A DNA stretch of 64,000 nucleotides, taken from Anisodus tanguticus. Taxonomy: Eukaryota; Streptophyta; Magnoliopsida; Solanales; Solanaceae. The stretch lies in NCBI GenBank assembly GCA_034509755.1, contig CM067543.1, positions 54,554,653-54,618,652 on the forward strand. Reading direction: 5' to 3'. Below the pieces are notes generated by a model. That model made no database searches. It saw nothing but the letters and a program-made list of their open reading frames with translations, and was not told the origin of the DNA. The position numbers and the translations under genes are program-made. Positions 22,375 to 34,736 of this stretch are shown one piece after another; within the stretch, counting starts at the first letter, position 1, and each line of letters opens with the position of its first letter.

Positions 22375-25300
22375 GGATTCAAATATATATAGTAGTTGAA
22401 ATTTGGTTGAGTTTTCACGTATATATCTAATATTGTGTTTTGAAAATACTGGATTTGGATGAACTTGCTACCTGAAAACTGCATCCGCCAGAAGCGAAGG
22501 TAGAGTAAAAGGTACTGATCGACAGAACCCAATAGTTTCGATCCAAACTCTGTATAATATGTGCAAATTATTAATTTCAACCCAAAAAACTCAAAAAGGC
22601 GGAACTCATAAACTTCAAATTCTTAATCCGCCTCTTGCATCCACCACTGACCATGTCCCAATTCTTTATGTACTCTTTCTTTACACTTGATTTCATTAGA
22701 TCAATCATGATAAGATTTGTAATTCGATAATAGGTTATCTGTCTCATACGACCTGACACGAACATGTTAAGATAGCACGTGAATCATGTCAGGTAGGACA
22801 TATTCTCTTAAAAATATTTGAAATTTCATCAATTAATGAGAAAGAAATTTGGGAATAGAATTTTTAGAGATTTTGTTTGATGATAGGTCACTTTCCAAAT
22901 CTACATGTTCAAAATAGATACCATGTGCTATCCATTTCTTGTTTAATAGCTAAGATAGCCTAGTTGAGAATATCCAATCACTTAGAAAAAAAAGGTTTGA
23001 AAGTTACAACTCATATGTTTGTGCATACTTCAGTTCTTGAAAAAAATGTCACAAATTTGGGCATTCTTCTGCAAACAGTTTTGTGTCTTTTAAAAGTAGA
23101 AGAACGATATACGCATGTTAGATATGTAAACTTATCTAGTAGGAGTATCTAGTACTACGATCCTCTGTTACCGATGCCCGAGGGGTGTGATGGGATAAAT
23201 ATGATCCCTTCATCCTTATGTTTATAGGCCCCAATTCAAATCCTACGAATGGAGAAACCGCCGGTAGTGAACGCTTCCTCCTTTAATGAGCCCTAAGTGG
23301 CGCAATAGATGTGATCCCATCATCTCTAACTATAGAGATTTTAGTTTTGAGCCTTGCGATTGAAAATATCCCTGGTAAGGAGCTCTTCTGATCCCCCTTC
23401 TATAGGCTCTATGCGATGCGAATTTGGTGGAAACCTCCATATAATTAATGCATCGATTTTTTTATCTAAAGCAGAAACATTTTCAAGATTTAAACATAAC
23501 GAGTTCAATAGTTAAAGGTTTTAGGAGTTTAATATATGTTGAAATTTCAGTGAATCTTTATATGTACATCTATGGTCACCTATAAAAACTATTGAATTTA
23601 GTTGAACCGAGTAAATGTCAAAATATATTCCTCACATTGTATTTGATTTTTTGGGGTCAAGAAAATGGAAAATTTAGTAAAATGCCTAAATTTTTCTTAA
23701 CTAGCCTTTCACAAAGAAGGAAATAAACCATAAAAATTCATGAAGCAAGTTGTACACATTTTGCATATTTTGTTGATGCAACAAGTGTTTCTGAATTGGA
23801 CCCAAATGGAGTTGGGACCCATAACTAGAATAATTGTTTGGCTAATATGTAAACAATTGATAACATTATAATCACTCTCCTCCTCTTCCTTTTGGTGAAT
23901 TCATAAGAATATTAATAGTTGTGCTTAAAAAATGTGGATTTTAAACTGCAATCAGATTTTTGGTTTACCATTATATTGATCAGAATCATTTTTTTTACAA
24001 CCGAGAAATTCCCAAGGACCAATGATGCACGACCAAAAACTTGGTGCATAATAGACCCGTCTTTGTTTTTTGTGATGACAAAGGAACGTCGCTACTCTTC
24101 AAGTGCGCACAGGGTAACCCTGGTCCTGTGCAATAACCCGCAAATTATAGAGGAGAGATAACCCGCACTAGACAAGCCCCGTGCGACGAGCTCGATCGAG
24201 AAGACAAATCCCCTACTGTCACCCATCTTCTTAACCTTTCTCCACTTAAATACAAAGCTTTTGTCTAAGGCAAGATTTGAACTCGTGACACATCACGTGT
24301 TGCGTTTTTACCACTAGTCGTGACATGTGCCTAAACCCCACATCACTTGTTGCGCTCTTACCACTATTCCAAAACTTTAAGGCAATCAAAATCACTGATT
24401 TAATCCCACAAACATTCGAACATTCTATTCCAGTAGAATATCCAATGTCAAAGTAGCATGGAAACTTGTCACTGCAATGAGCAAAGAAACAGTTGAAAAA
24501 GAATGGAAATGGCACAAGCAATTAGCAATCAATGTAAAGACAACAAGTCACTAGTGGAGAACATGACAAGACCCCCTAAAAGTGCAACACAGGAGTCTCC
24601 AAAATATAATCAAGAACAAGATTCTGAATGCAACTCAAAACCCACCATCTAAAGACAACTCTGATCCACCCAGGGTTGTAGTGGGATGGAAATGATTGCT
24701 CCATCCTTATTCAGAGTCTCGGGTTCGAGTCCCTAAAAAAATTATGATAGAGAGTGCTTTCTCCTTTAATGAGCCTTACGCGGCCAAGACTCAAATGTGG
24801 ATACCGAACACCGGATGAGAAATAGAAAAGAACACAACTCTGAAAGAAAGATTTTAGACAAGAGGAATGGGACATTTTTAAAGTTGAGGAAAATTACAGT
24901 TAGTTAGTGCTCTTTGTAGGGCAAGCAATTGAGTTAGTTAAGACTACTACTCAACTAGTTCTGAATGGACAAGTGTCTCAATACTAAGTTAACTGCTTTA
25001 TTGGGCTTATATCAAAGCTTGACACACCTCCACGTGGATGTAAATGCACCTGGATGCAATTTTGGCAATTTTCCCATCCTAATAAAAAGGAGGAAGCAGC
25101 CCCATGAGTTTGGTCTAGTTGTAAGTGCACAGTGTGTGATGTGTCAGTTAATCACATGTCACCTATGTTATGCTGCAGCGTACATGTTGGATCCTCCAAA
25201 AGACCAAAAGTAGTGCATTTTTTAGGTTCCGACACGGGTACTGCAACATTTTTGAAGAGTTCGAGCAACATAGCACATCACGGGGTTGAACTATGCCGCA

Positions 25301-26040
25301 GACAAACAAAAGCCTGATGTTTAAGTGGAGAAGGATAGAGCGCGGACCACCTGAGTTTCCGACAACGCACCACTGACCCTAGAGGACTTCTCAGTTATCA
25401 AGAAGAGTAAAAATAAAAGAAAGTAGGTTGCTATCAAGGTCATCCCACACCAACTTTTTACCAAAATCTTGAAAAGGATCCAACTTCTATCAGTCATCTC
25501 CAGATAAACATCAAAAGTCAAATTTCACTGCCTTGAGTGATCTGAGACTACTGCAAAAGACGCAAATATCTCATTCTTAACATGTTTCTCTTAACTAACT
25601 ACTTCTGTAGAGCAAAGAAGATACTGTTTACCAGGCCCACCAAGTTGAAAAACTCTGTTCATAAACTGTCCTGATTCTGAACTCAAATCCTCAGTTGTAT
25701 GATAATAGAGAAAGATAACCAATGTGAGCAGTAAATACTGTCTAAGATCAAGACTAGAAGGTTGAGAACAAACCAACAACATATCATATTTTGTATTTAG
25801 TATTTAATTCCTCTTTTGTTAATTAGGAAAAAGAAAAATCCAGCATGGTGAGAGCACAACAGTATCAAACAAAAAACCGAGCCAGTGAACAAGCATGAGC
25901 TTCACTCGTCGATCTATATAACCTAACACCAACCCCATACCACAAACCCCCAAAACCTAAAAATCAATGGTGGATCATTACCAAAATATATTGTCACTTT
26001 TTTCTTAGACATGCATCAGTTGGGAAAAAAGACTGGATAA
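22375..26040. other. intergenic DNA rich in SINE remnants
   Basis: Two SINE-like pieces lie in tandem at about 23160-23450 (ATGATCCCTTCATCC / GTGATCCCATCATCT with CCTTTAATGAGCCCTA bodies). A fragment at 24000-24230 contains CCCGTGCGACGAGCTCGA. A tRNA-like piece on the minus strand at 24275-24350 has AGTGGTAAGAGCGCAAC. A SINE at 24665-24830 has CGGGTTCGAGTCCC and ends ACACCGGATG. A degenerate repeat lies at 25110-25290 (GGTTCCGACACGGGT, GAGCAACATAGCA). No gene is supported. Confidence 0.55.
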
Positions 26041-26570
26041 ATTGACGGGGAAATTAACATGGCAGAACTGTTCAAGTGTGGAGGTGTGAGAGGTTGGCTA
26101 TGACTGGTTTCAGGAGAGGTAGAGGTAGGCCGAATAAGTATTGAGGAGGTGATTAGACAGGATATGGCGCAGTTGCAGCTCACCGAGGACATGACCTTAG
26201 ATAGGAGGTTGTGGAGGATTCGGATTAGGGTAGTCGACTAGTAGGTAGTAGAGTGTTGCCAAGCTTATCCTTCCATACTTGTTGTCGTAATATTTCTTTT
26301 GTAGTTTCATTTCCTTCGATTTCTGTTAGTATTTATAGTCTCTCGTTCTTCGCATAACATACTATTTTGTTGTAGTTACTGTTCTTTTTCCTATTTGACC
26401 TGCTTTGTTATTGATCTATTGCTTTATTGTTATTGTTTTATTCCTAGCCGAGGGTCTATTGGAAACAGTCTCTCTACCTTCCAAGGTGGAGGTAAAGTCT
26501 GCGTACAGCCTACCATCCCACCCTCCCCAGACCCCACTTGTGGGATTACACTGGGTATGTTGTCGTTGTT
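26040..26570 (+). repeat. Solanaceae dispersed repeat ending in a SINE-like tail
   Basis: The 3' part (26440-26570) has the block AGTCTGCGTACAGCCTACC followed by CCTCCCCAGACCCCACTTG, and ends TGGGTATGTTGTCGTTGTT. This is the TTG-tailed 3' end shared by several Solanaceae SINEs. The part upstream (GACATGACCTTAGATAGGAG) looks like a longer dispersed repeat; its class is uncertain. Confidence 0.5.
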
Positions 26571-26689
26571 ATTAACTGTTCAAGAATCTAGATGAAACAA
26601 AAGATTCCTCTGAATTAAAAAAAAAAGATAATCTAGAACCACCAAAAGAATGGAAAACTCTGTTAGGTCCTACTATGATGCTCTTATTG

Positions 26690-27190
26690 CACCACTAACA
26701 ATTGTGGCCCTGGAAAAGGATTTGAAAAACTCCCCATCTAAAGCTGCTTGCTTCACTTGGCCCCCCAAAATGCATGCCTGAGAAATTTACAGAGGCGCTT
26801 GAACCAGAAGCCATCTCTGGGATGAACACTTTGAAGAAACAAAGCATATTTTCCTACACTGCCATAGAACATCAGAGTTAAGGACTCTCTTCCTAGAAAT
26901 CTTTGTAATACACAGGGTGACGCTCGGAACTATAAAAGGAACTGCTTGCAAGTTGGTCATAAAGTAATCTCACAAGGATCAGAAAGAATTTGGACCAACG
27001 TCCCCGCCAGCATTTTATGGGTCTTATGGAAAGAGAGGAATCAAAGATGCTTTGAAGGGAGAGCTGAACCTGCCCATAGCTTGAAATGTAAATGTTTCTA
27101 TTAACTTCCGTGGTGTCAGCTCAAAAATGAGTATGAAGTTGAGACATTGTTAGATTTCTTGCACTCTTTGCAAAAGTTGTTTGTTCTGGC
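26690..27190 (+). pseudogene. LINE ORF2 C-terminal remnant
   Basis: Plus-strand translations over several frames give SKAACFTW, then ILWVLWKERNQRCFEG and LLDFLHSL. A W/RNxRxFEG block is characteristic of the zinc-binding domain after the RT of plant L1-type LINE ORF2. Stops and frameshifts throughout; only the 3' end survived, as is usual for LINEs. Confidence 0.6.
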
Positions 27191-27706
27191 AAGGAAATAC
27201 CTACTTACTGATAATCTTCTATCAATAAAAACACTTGCACACGTTTGTCAGGAAACAATTTCGTAATCAGTAACCTCAATGCACCCCAAGCACCCCACCT
27301 TCAATACCCCCATAATAAAAAAGATTCTCTATGCAGATTCAGGGCGATAGTTGGCTTTTCTCAGCAGCAAAAGTTTAGAAGTTACAAAGATAATAGTCCT
27401 GGGACAATAAACTGTAAAACAGCATTGAGCATGCTTTAGTACTTACACTGATCCATACATAATTTACATGAAAAATTGCACACTCAATACCACCAGCAAG
27501 TTTCTAGATTACAATCTCCTACAGTTCCAAGTATAACCCATAATCAATAATACACATTCAAGATGAAGTACAATCAAAGCTCCTTCATCATTTTCAATGT
27601 AACATTGCATAAATTAATGGGTCTTCTCACTGGCAAACCAACTGTGCACAGTGATTGAAAATTCCGAGTAGTTCTAAGAATTAAATCTGACATTTCTAGA
27701 TTCTCG
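27191..27706. other. sequence downstream of the FAX-like gene
   Basis: Likely the 3' UTR and downstream flank of the minus-strand FAX-like gene. No open frame with recognisable content. Confidence 0.4.
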
Positions 27707-29042
27707 TCACGGTGCCCCAGCAGTAGATACCTTCAGCTTCTTGGGTGGTGGATTCTCCCCAGACAATACCACGTAACAGTAGAAGCAAAACATTGCAGGA
27801 TTGTTATTTCAAACAGCAGAATTCAGATAATAATACACTTCACAGTGAATTTTCCAGACGAGAAGCAAGAAAGAAGACGTCGCAATACCTGATGGCAGCA
27901 TAAAAGACAGTGGGAAACACTTTTTCTTGTCTGCAAAGAGATTACAATTACCAATTTGAAAATGCAAGCCTTGCAATAATATAATGGAAGATTTTGGGAA
28001 TACAAGGAATTACCAGAGAGAAAGTCTGCATGTTTTTCCATAGAAGGAATGCAGTGAGTACTGCACGGAAATAGCAGGGAAGTCATTAATAATTGGAACA
28101 AATTACAGGCTTCGCATTTTATTTTACCACAGAAAAAGAGAATGGAAGTTTTCAACTCTAAGAAGGCAACGCTTAAATGATACAAATGCTATCCAATAGA
28201 AATCCAAACCCAGATTATCTTTCGATAGGTAGAAAGAACAAATGGGAGTGTATTAATATAATACAGTAAATAAGGCATTAAATTAAATCAAGATGCAGCT
28301 AAAATATATGCCACATAAAAGAATTATTTTTCAGTAAAACAAATTGAAACTTCATATCGTGGCATTTTTTGTTGTGAGCCACATAAAGCAGATAGATGAC
28401 TTACTGAAAATCATAGAAACAACAGAGAAACTTGCATGTATATGATTTACTTAACAAATTTATATTACCAGGAAGTTGAGGGCGCGAAGTTGTGAAATTG
28501 AGAAACAGAAATTCATTTATAGATTTCTGGTTCATTTCAAACAAAATAATTAAGTAGTCAAATTTTACTAAAGTGCCCGTCCCCAAGTGTTTTTAAACAT
28601 ATCCGTTGTCTCATTCATAAAGATATATATCAACGAATAATATATCCATAGAATTTGTCCCTCATTTCCCCTATTGACAAAACATTACTGTTCAAAGAAA
28701 AGCGAGTTACTTCCCAAAGAAAAGAATGAGAAAATGTAAGGCTGACACAAAATGTCAACACTAATATCAGATACAAAAGAGATCACACTCAAAGAAATTG
28801 TTCCCTTTTCATCAGCATACTAAAGGAAGTTCAGCTTCACAGATAGCAATTAACATGCAGTTAACCAGCAAATACCTGCTTGACCCAGTATGAATGGCAA
28901 GCTAGATTTTCCTTGTCTCCATACCCTCAAGCTAATGGTGCTGAAGGCCAGTAAAGCACCTCCAAAAGAACACCATTACTTAAAGTCGCAGGGTTTCTTG
29001 AGAAAATAAAACCAACAATGCCCCCGGTGAAAACAAGACCAC
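27707..29042 (-). pseudogene. FAX: FATTY ACID EXPORT-like (TMEM14 family) gene, 3' exons, disabled
   Basis: Four exons with matching phases can be read on the minus strand: 29042-28876, 28060-28014, 27930-27889 and 27800-27707 (TGA at 27709-27707). In pieces they give GLVFTGGIVGFIFSRNPATL, FSTISLRVWRQGKSS, LTAFLLWKNMQTFSL, VFPTVFYAAI and MFCFYCYVVLSGENPPPKKL, matching the membrane domain and C-terminal NPPPKKLK signature of plastid FAX proteins (Tmemb_14), which export fatty acids across the inner envelope. Three lesions: a T is missing in a T-run of the first exon (CTTTTGGAGG, near 28960), an extra A lies in the third (AAAAAGTG), and the last acceptor is AA instead of AG (27801-27802). The transit peptide and N-terminal exons were not found; they may lie further right or be lost. 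Both indels are in homopolymers, so assembly error is a real alternative. Confidence 0.65.
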
Positions 29043-29958
29043 CTGTGATGAGGATCGTTAAAGTACTCACAAATCATAATAATTAAGTAGCTGCAAGAAT
29101 TAAAAACACCACTGTGATAAGAGATCATAGGTAGGTAAGAGAGAAACACAATAGAAACGTTTGTTGTCATTTTGATCTCCTTATTTATTGTTACTTGACA
29201 TCTTTCTGATAAATAAATGGCTCTACTTGATCAAGAACTATTTTTCTCTAGGAAGACGATTCTCTTATATTCCTATAGCTTTAAAGAAATTGATGTTCTT
29301 AAACTGAAACAACCAATATCTCATGCTTAAAAACATAAGTCCTGTTATTTTATAATTAAAAAAAGAACTTTCCTCTACAGTTACAAATAAAAAATTGAGC
29401 ATGCATAGCTATCAATCAAATCCCAACAGCAGAACCAGATTTATGTGACTATTTGATATAGCAATCCCAAAAGCAGTGAATATAATTATTTTTTTTGACA
29501 AGGATGTTATATTGCACAAGAAAGGGGAGATTCCCCTGTATATAAGAAGTATACATAGCAAAAGAAGAAGCTATACAGAAGTGTTGCTTTCAACAAAACG
29601 AAACCTACCCCTCTATCCAAGTAGTTATCCTAAGAGCTGCAGAAGCAAAAGAAAAATAACAAGACGTTTGCAATTTTTGGTAGTTCCCTCAAAAGCCCTT
29701 CCATTCTCTCGACGTGGACTCCTAATGTAATGAAGGAAATGCACTAAAGTATACCCCATGAATGGTTGGCAACATAACCTTCCTTTTTCTTTACCTTATT
29801 GGTAACCACAGAGTGTCAAAGAGGGGGAGGGCCAGAGGGGGGTAAAAAAGGAGAACAAAACAAACAAAAAAGACGCAGACATGTCTTTGAAAGAATCATT
29901 GAAACCTCTAGAATAGTAGAATTCATGTTTGGACAAGGGGTTAACCCTAAAAAAGGTA
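29043..29958. other. intron or upstream region of the FAX-like gene
   Basis: AT-rich, without a recognised exon. Around 29500-29600 there is a GTATATAAGAAGTATACATAG stretch similar to the tail region at 31555-31580, possibly LINE 3' UTR. Confidence 0.35.
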
Positions 29959-30205
29959 CTCCCTCCGTTTCAATTTGTTTGTCTTAGTTTGACTTGACAC
30001 GGAGTTTAGAAAGTAAAGAAGACTTTTGAATCTTGTGGTCTTAAACTAATGATATGTATAATGTACCAAAATGCCCTTTAATCTTGTGGTCTTAAACATG
30101 CCATGTAGGATGTTGAAATTAAAGAGTTGTCAAACTAGGAAAAAGTCACTCTTTTTAAAACAGACTAAAAAGAAAAGTAACACAAAGAAATTGAAACAGA
30201 GGGAG
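29959..30205. mobile_element. complete Stowaway MITE
   Basis: Terminal inverted repeats CTCCCTCCGTTTCAATTTGT and its complement CAAAGAAATTGAAACAGAGGGAG, flanked by TA on both sides (29957-29958 and 30206-30207). 247 bp, non-coding. This is the classic Tc1/mariner-derived Stowaway layout. An internal direct repeat of AATCTTGTGGTCTTAAAC occurs twice. Confidence 0.9.
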
Positions 30206-30207
30206 TA

Positions 30208-31398
30208 ATTGGTAGAGCAGGTGGCAAATAGTGCCTCTAGTTTACACCATTTCAATTCTCAAGCATTATTATGAAAAGTACAAGTGAGAATGCCTTGACT
30301 TAGAAAAGAAGGGCTGGTGATATCAAGCACTGAAAAAGCACTAATTACTCTACCTTTTTGAGGCAATACTCACCAAAGGGAATACCAAAACAGAAGTCAT
30401 GATTTTTGGCTGTCTTTTTTTAATGACTGATGGAGTTTTCTTGCACTGACCCATTCATTTCTTTTCCTGGTACAAGTTCTTCTGACTTTAAATTTGAATT
30501 TGATGAGCTTCCATTATGTGATTAACCTAAAGTGGTCTTGTTTTCTAAATTGGATTAATCCGTGCCACGGCCATCATTTCTCACAACCACAACCTGAACT
30601 ACATGATAAATGAAGATGTGTAAGTGTATATACATTCCAGATGGAGTTTCTCTACAAAACAATAGAAAGTCAAATTCAAGTAGCATTAGAGAACTAAAAT
30701 CATTTATCATTGTAGTCAAAATTAAAGATTTTACATGTTAGATTCATAAAAAAGATATCAAAATATAGTCAAAACTCAAAAGGTTCTCTATTGTACGTAC
30801 TTAAATGGTTCCATCTTTCATCGGCTTTGATACGATTAGTGAGCAAAAACATCTTCTATTACTAGTAGCCGGCTAGCCGCAAGAGAATATAAAAGTAAGT
30901 TGATAGAGAAACATCAACTTGAAGTTTAAAATGTGAATAGTTAAATAAATTTGATTTCTTACAAATTGTGAATGTTGTATAGAATTTAGAGGTGCACGCA
31001 AGCTGACCTGAACACTACCTACCTTGTGGTTAAGTTGACGAAATGGATCTACATAAAATAGAGTGGATGTAGATGATTCACACAACTAACCCCAACTAAT
31101 ATATAACCGACCCAACTAACTTGGAATGAAGGTATAACTGATTGACATGATTCCTACATTAAAGTCGAGCTTACTATTACAACAACTTATTCAATATTAA
31201 ATTCAAGTCGGACCAATCAAAACAAAATAGGAGGGATAATTGGAAACAGACAAGTATGAGCTCATATTCTCCTAATAATTACACTGGATAACCCGAAAAA
31301 ATAAGTACTTTTAATTTGTCAATGTCAAAATATGATTGGCAAAGGACTACTATTAGTCTCTAGAACTAAAACCCATTGAAAATCCACACTAAACCTTC
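30208..31398. other. intergenic or intronic DNA
   Basis: No gene is supported. A short SINE-related piece lies on the minus strand near 30985-31020 (GTTCAGGTCAGCTTGCGTG), matching the GTTTGGGTCAGCTTGCGCTC piece at 47340. Confidence 0.4.
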
Positions 31399-31509
31399 AT
31401 GATCAACCCATCTCTCATTGCAAACCATGAAAAGAACACATTTTACCCCAAAAAGGTTACATTTTTAACCAAATTGACAGACCCCCACATCAAAAACCTT
31501 CAAATTCAT

Positions 31510-31755
31510 TCCTTTTTTTATCAGGTAAACATTTTCATTAATCACAAGGCCAAAAACAGCCGTATACAAGAAGTATACCAAAAAGTAAAGAACCTACAAA
31601 ATGATATGGTTCTTTACAAAAGACACCCAATCCTCTATACAACCCGGAACTACATGGATGCACCAAAAATAAATAAGGGAACGGAGACTATTCCTCAACT
31701 GTCCAAAACTCGCTTCTACCCCTTCGAATGCCCTCCTGTTTCTCTCAAGTTCATT
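31510..31755 (-). pseudogene. LINE ORF2 C-terminal fragment inside the tandem array
   Basis: On the minus strand 31755-31594 reads ERNRRAFEGVEASFGQLRNS, then LIYFWCIHVVPGCIEDW, the conserved end of plant L1-type ORF2, followed by a short 3' UTR. About 240 bp, 5'-truncated. It sits between array units. Confidence 0.75.
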
Positions 31756-32503
31756 CCTTTTTTCTGGGATTTCTTCAAATTCTTTCATTTTATTAAACAA
31801 ACAACACACTAATTTCCCAATTACAAAAGAAACATAAATGGGTTGATCAACCCATCTCTATTGCAAACCATGAAAATAACACAATTTACCCAAAAAGATC
31901 AAATTTTTAACCAAATTAACAGACCCCCACATCAAAAATTGATCAAATTCATTCCTTTTTTCCTGGGATTTCTTCAAATTCTTTTCTTTTATCTCCAAAC
32001 AAACAACAATATAACAAACACTCAATAAACAACACTACTTTCTCAATTACAAAAGAAACATAAATGGGCTTTCACCGAAACATAATGGTTTGATCAACCT
32101 TCATGATCAACCCATCTCTCATTCCAAACCATGAAAAGAACACATTTTACCCACAAAGATCAAATTTTTAACCAAATTAACAGAACCCCACATCAAAAAT
32201 TCATCAAATTCATTCCTTTTTTCTGGGATTTCTTCAAATTCTTTCCTTTTATTAAACAAACAACAATAAAGCAAACACTCAATAAACAACACTAATTTCC
32301 CAATTACAAAAGAAACATAAATGGGTTGATCAACCCATCTCTCATTACAAACCATGAAAAGAACACATTTTACCACAAAAAGATTACATTTTTAACCAAA
32401 TTAACAGACCCCCCACATAAAAAAATCATCAAATTCATTCCTTTTTTCTGAGATTTCTTCAAATTCTTTCCGTTATTCTCCAAACAAACAACAATAAAGC
32501 AAA

Positions 32504-32620
32504 CAGCCTCTTGCAAAAATGTTTCAGCAAGGTAAGGCTGCTTACAATATACCCTTGTGGTCCGGTCCTCCTCCGGACCCGCGCATAGCGGGAGCTTAGT
32601 GCACCGGGCTATTTTTTTTA
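32504..32620 (+). mobile_element. TS-type SINE, 3' half, inserted in the tandem array
   Basis: CAGCCTCTTGCAAAAATG, GTAAGGCTGCTTACAATA, CCCTTGTGGTCCGG and GCATAGCGGGAGCTTAGTGC are the diagnostic blocks of the body of Solanaceae TS SINEs, ending CACCGGGCT plus a T-rich tail. The tRNA-like head is missing. Confidence 0.85.
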
Positions 32621-33559
32621 TTTTAAACAACAATAAAGCAAACACTCAATAAAGAACACTAATTTCCCAATTACAAAAGAAACATAAATGGGTTGATTAC
32701 ACATTTTAACCCAAAAAGATTACATTTTTAACCAAATTAACAGAACCCCACATAAAAAATTCACCAAAATCATTCCTTTTTTCTGGGATTTCTTCAAATT
32801 CTTTCCTTTAATTAAACAAACAACAATAAAGAACACTAATTTCCCAATTACAAAAGAAACATAAATGGGTTGATCAACCTTCATGATCAACCCATCTCTC
32901 ATTGCAAACCATTAAAAGAACACATTTTACCACAAAAAGATTAAATTTTTAACCAAATTAACAGAACCCCACATCAAAAATTCATCAAATTCATTCCTTT
33001 TTTCTGGGATTTCTTCAAATTCTTTCCTTTTACTAAACAAACAACAATAAAGAAAACACTCAATAAACAACACTAATTTCCCAATTACAAAAGGAACATA
33101 AATGGGTTCATCAACCTTCATGATCAACCCATCTCTCATTGCAAACCATGAAAAAAACACATTTTACGCCAAAAAGATTACATTTTAAACCAAATTAACA
33201 GACCCCCACATAAAAAAGATGACATTTTAAACCAAATTAACAGAACCCCACATCAAAAAGATTACATTCTTAACCAAATTAACAGAACCCCACATCAAAA
33301 AGATTACATTTTAAACCAAATTAACAAAACCCCACATCAAAAATTCATCAAACTCATTCCTTTTTTCTGGGATTTCTTCAAATTCTCAATAAAACAAACA
33401 CTCAATAAACAACACTAATCTCTCAATTACAAAAACAAACATAAATGGGCAATGTTACCCTGAAACAAGATAATGAGTTAATCAAAATAGGGAGAAAGGG
33501 GGAAATCAAGAAATAAGTAAATATACATGAAATTAAAATACAAAAAAAAAAATAAAAAA

Positions 33560-33690
33560 TAGGCACCTTGCGAGGAAGAGTAGAACAAGGGTGTAGATGA
33601 GTGTGGAACCTCAATCTCTGATTGAGAGAGGAGAAGTATGAGAGCTGAGAAAATGCTGATGAGATGCTTTAAATTTTTTTATTTTTGAGA
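33560..33690 (-). other. possible 5' UTR exon of a minus-strand gene
   Basis: On the minus strand a CT-rich leader (TTCTCAGCTCTCATACTTCT) ends at TCCTCGCAAG followed by GTGCC, a plausible splice donor, then a T-rich intron start. Such pyrimidine-rich leaders are common in plant 5' UTRs. It could be the first exon of the FAX-like gene about 4.5 kb away, but no coding exon links them, so this is speculative. Confidence 0.25.
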
Positions 33691-34591
33691 AAAAAATTTG
33701 GGAATATTCAAAGTTGTGTTTATGAATTTGAGAAAGTTAAAAATGGTTGATTTTTAGATTCTGTTGTTGGGGGAGGAGACTGGGGAATATAGGGTATATT
33801 TAAAACTTTTGGTCTTTTAATAAATATATGGTAGCATATTTGGCGGCTCCCAAAATAATTATAATCCCTATTTAAATAGTAATATAAAAAGATTTACAAG
33901 TACATATTATATGCATAAACTATACTATACATATACATTGCGTATAATATACATATCAATGTATAAGTTTTATATATTTAGGCTACTGCTGGTAATTAAA
34001 TTTGACCGAAGGGGGATAAACAAAATAATCTCTATGAGAAAGTTACGGATATGTACAGTTCGGCCAATTAATTTACTAACATGACCGAAATATACACAAC
34101 ACGTATACTGGATTTTATAAATTAGATTGTCCAAGTGTATTGAGCTATAATTTTCCCTATAAGTTATTCATGATGTACAAAATATATAAATTACGAAAAT
34201 GGAGGACGCAAATTAAGGTTTTGGGTTCAAAATGGACTAGTAAGTTAAGTGAAGAAAGTGGGAAGAATTGTATATTTAACATATATAGTAACTTTGTTCA
34301 AAGTGGACTGATGTTTCAAAATCGAAGGTTTTGGGTTCTAACTAGTAAAAATATAGTTAGCATTTTCTTATATTTTAAATTTCTTCTTTTGTGTCTGTGG
34401 ATAATTCTGTATCTTTTTATTATATTTAATTGATAAAAACTCTCTCTTAAAGTGGCTGTTTTTTTTTCGTCTTATCTTAAAGTGGCTGATTAATGATCAT
34501 ACCGTCGTCGGTAATTATACATTCCAGGGCATAAAAGAAAGCTTAATATAGCAATTGAATTGACATTTTGTACTGAGGACGACCTATATTC
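33691..34591. other. AT-rich intergenic DNA
   Basis: Low-complexity TATA/ATAC stretch at about 33895-33980. A short dispersed direct repeat (GGTTTTGGGTTC ... AAAGTGGACT) occurs around 34215-34340. No gene. Confidence 0.4.
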
Positions 34592-34736
34592 ATCTCTCTT
34601 GGGAGCCTTTCTCATTAATACAAAATATATATAGGTGTACAATGTGGAATCCTTATACAATAGGGATCCTAATTCTACCATAATTACATAAGACTAAGTA
34701 TGGTAAAATACAATATGGACAAGTTGTAGTACACGT

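Larger units (their letters stand above)
31399..33425. repeat. irregular tandem array, unit about 230 bp
   Basis: Blocks recur in the same order: AACCCATCTCTCATTGCAAA, then AAAAGAACACATTTTACC, AACCAAATTAACAGACCCCC, TTTTTTCTGGGATTTCTTCA, AACAACAATAAAGCAAACAC, and TCCCAATTACAAAAGAAACA. The TTCTGGGATTTCTTC block is seen at about 31758, 31959, 32220, 32446 (one change), 32782, 33002 and 33364. At 33180-33330 one sub-block is itself amplified with a period of about 47 bp. One unit is interrupted by a SINE and the first by a LINE tail. Confidence 0.85.

Noticed and set aside
22187..22399. 70-codon frame with repeated peptide (LKIFSTELTEKITDSN)
   Set aside because: The peptide repeat simply follows the 48-bp DNA duplication, whose length is a multiple of three; no start context or homology.
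31399..33425. CRISPR-like array
   Set aside because: Units are about 230 bp and irregular without unique spacers, in a plant nuclear context.
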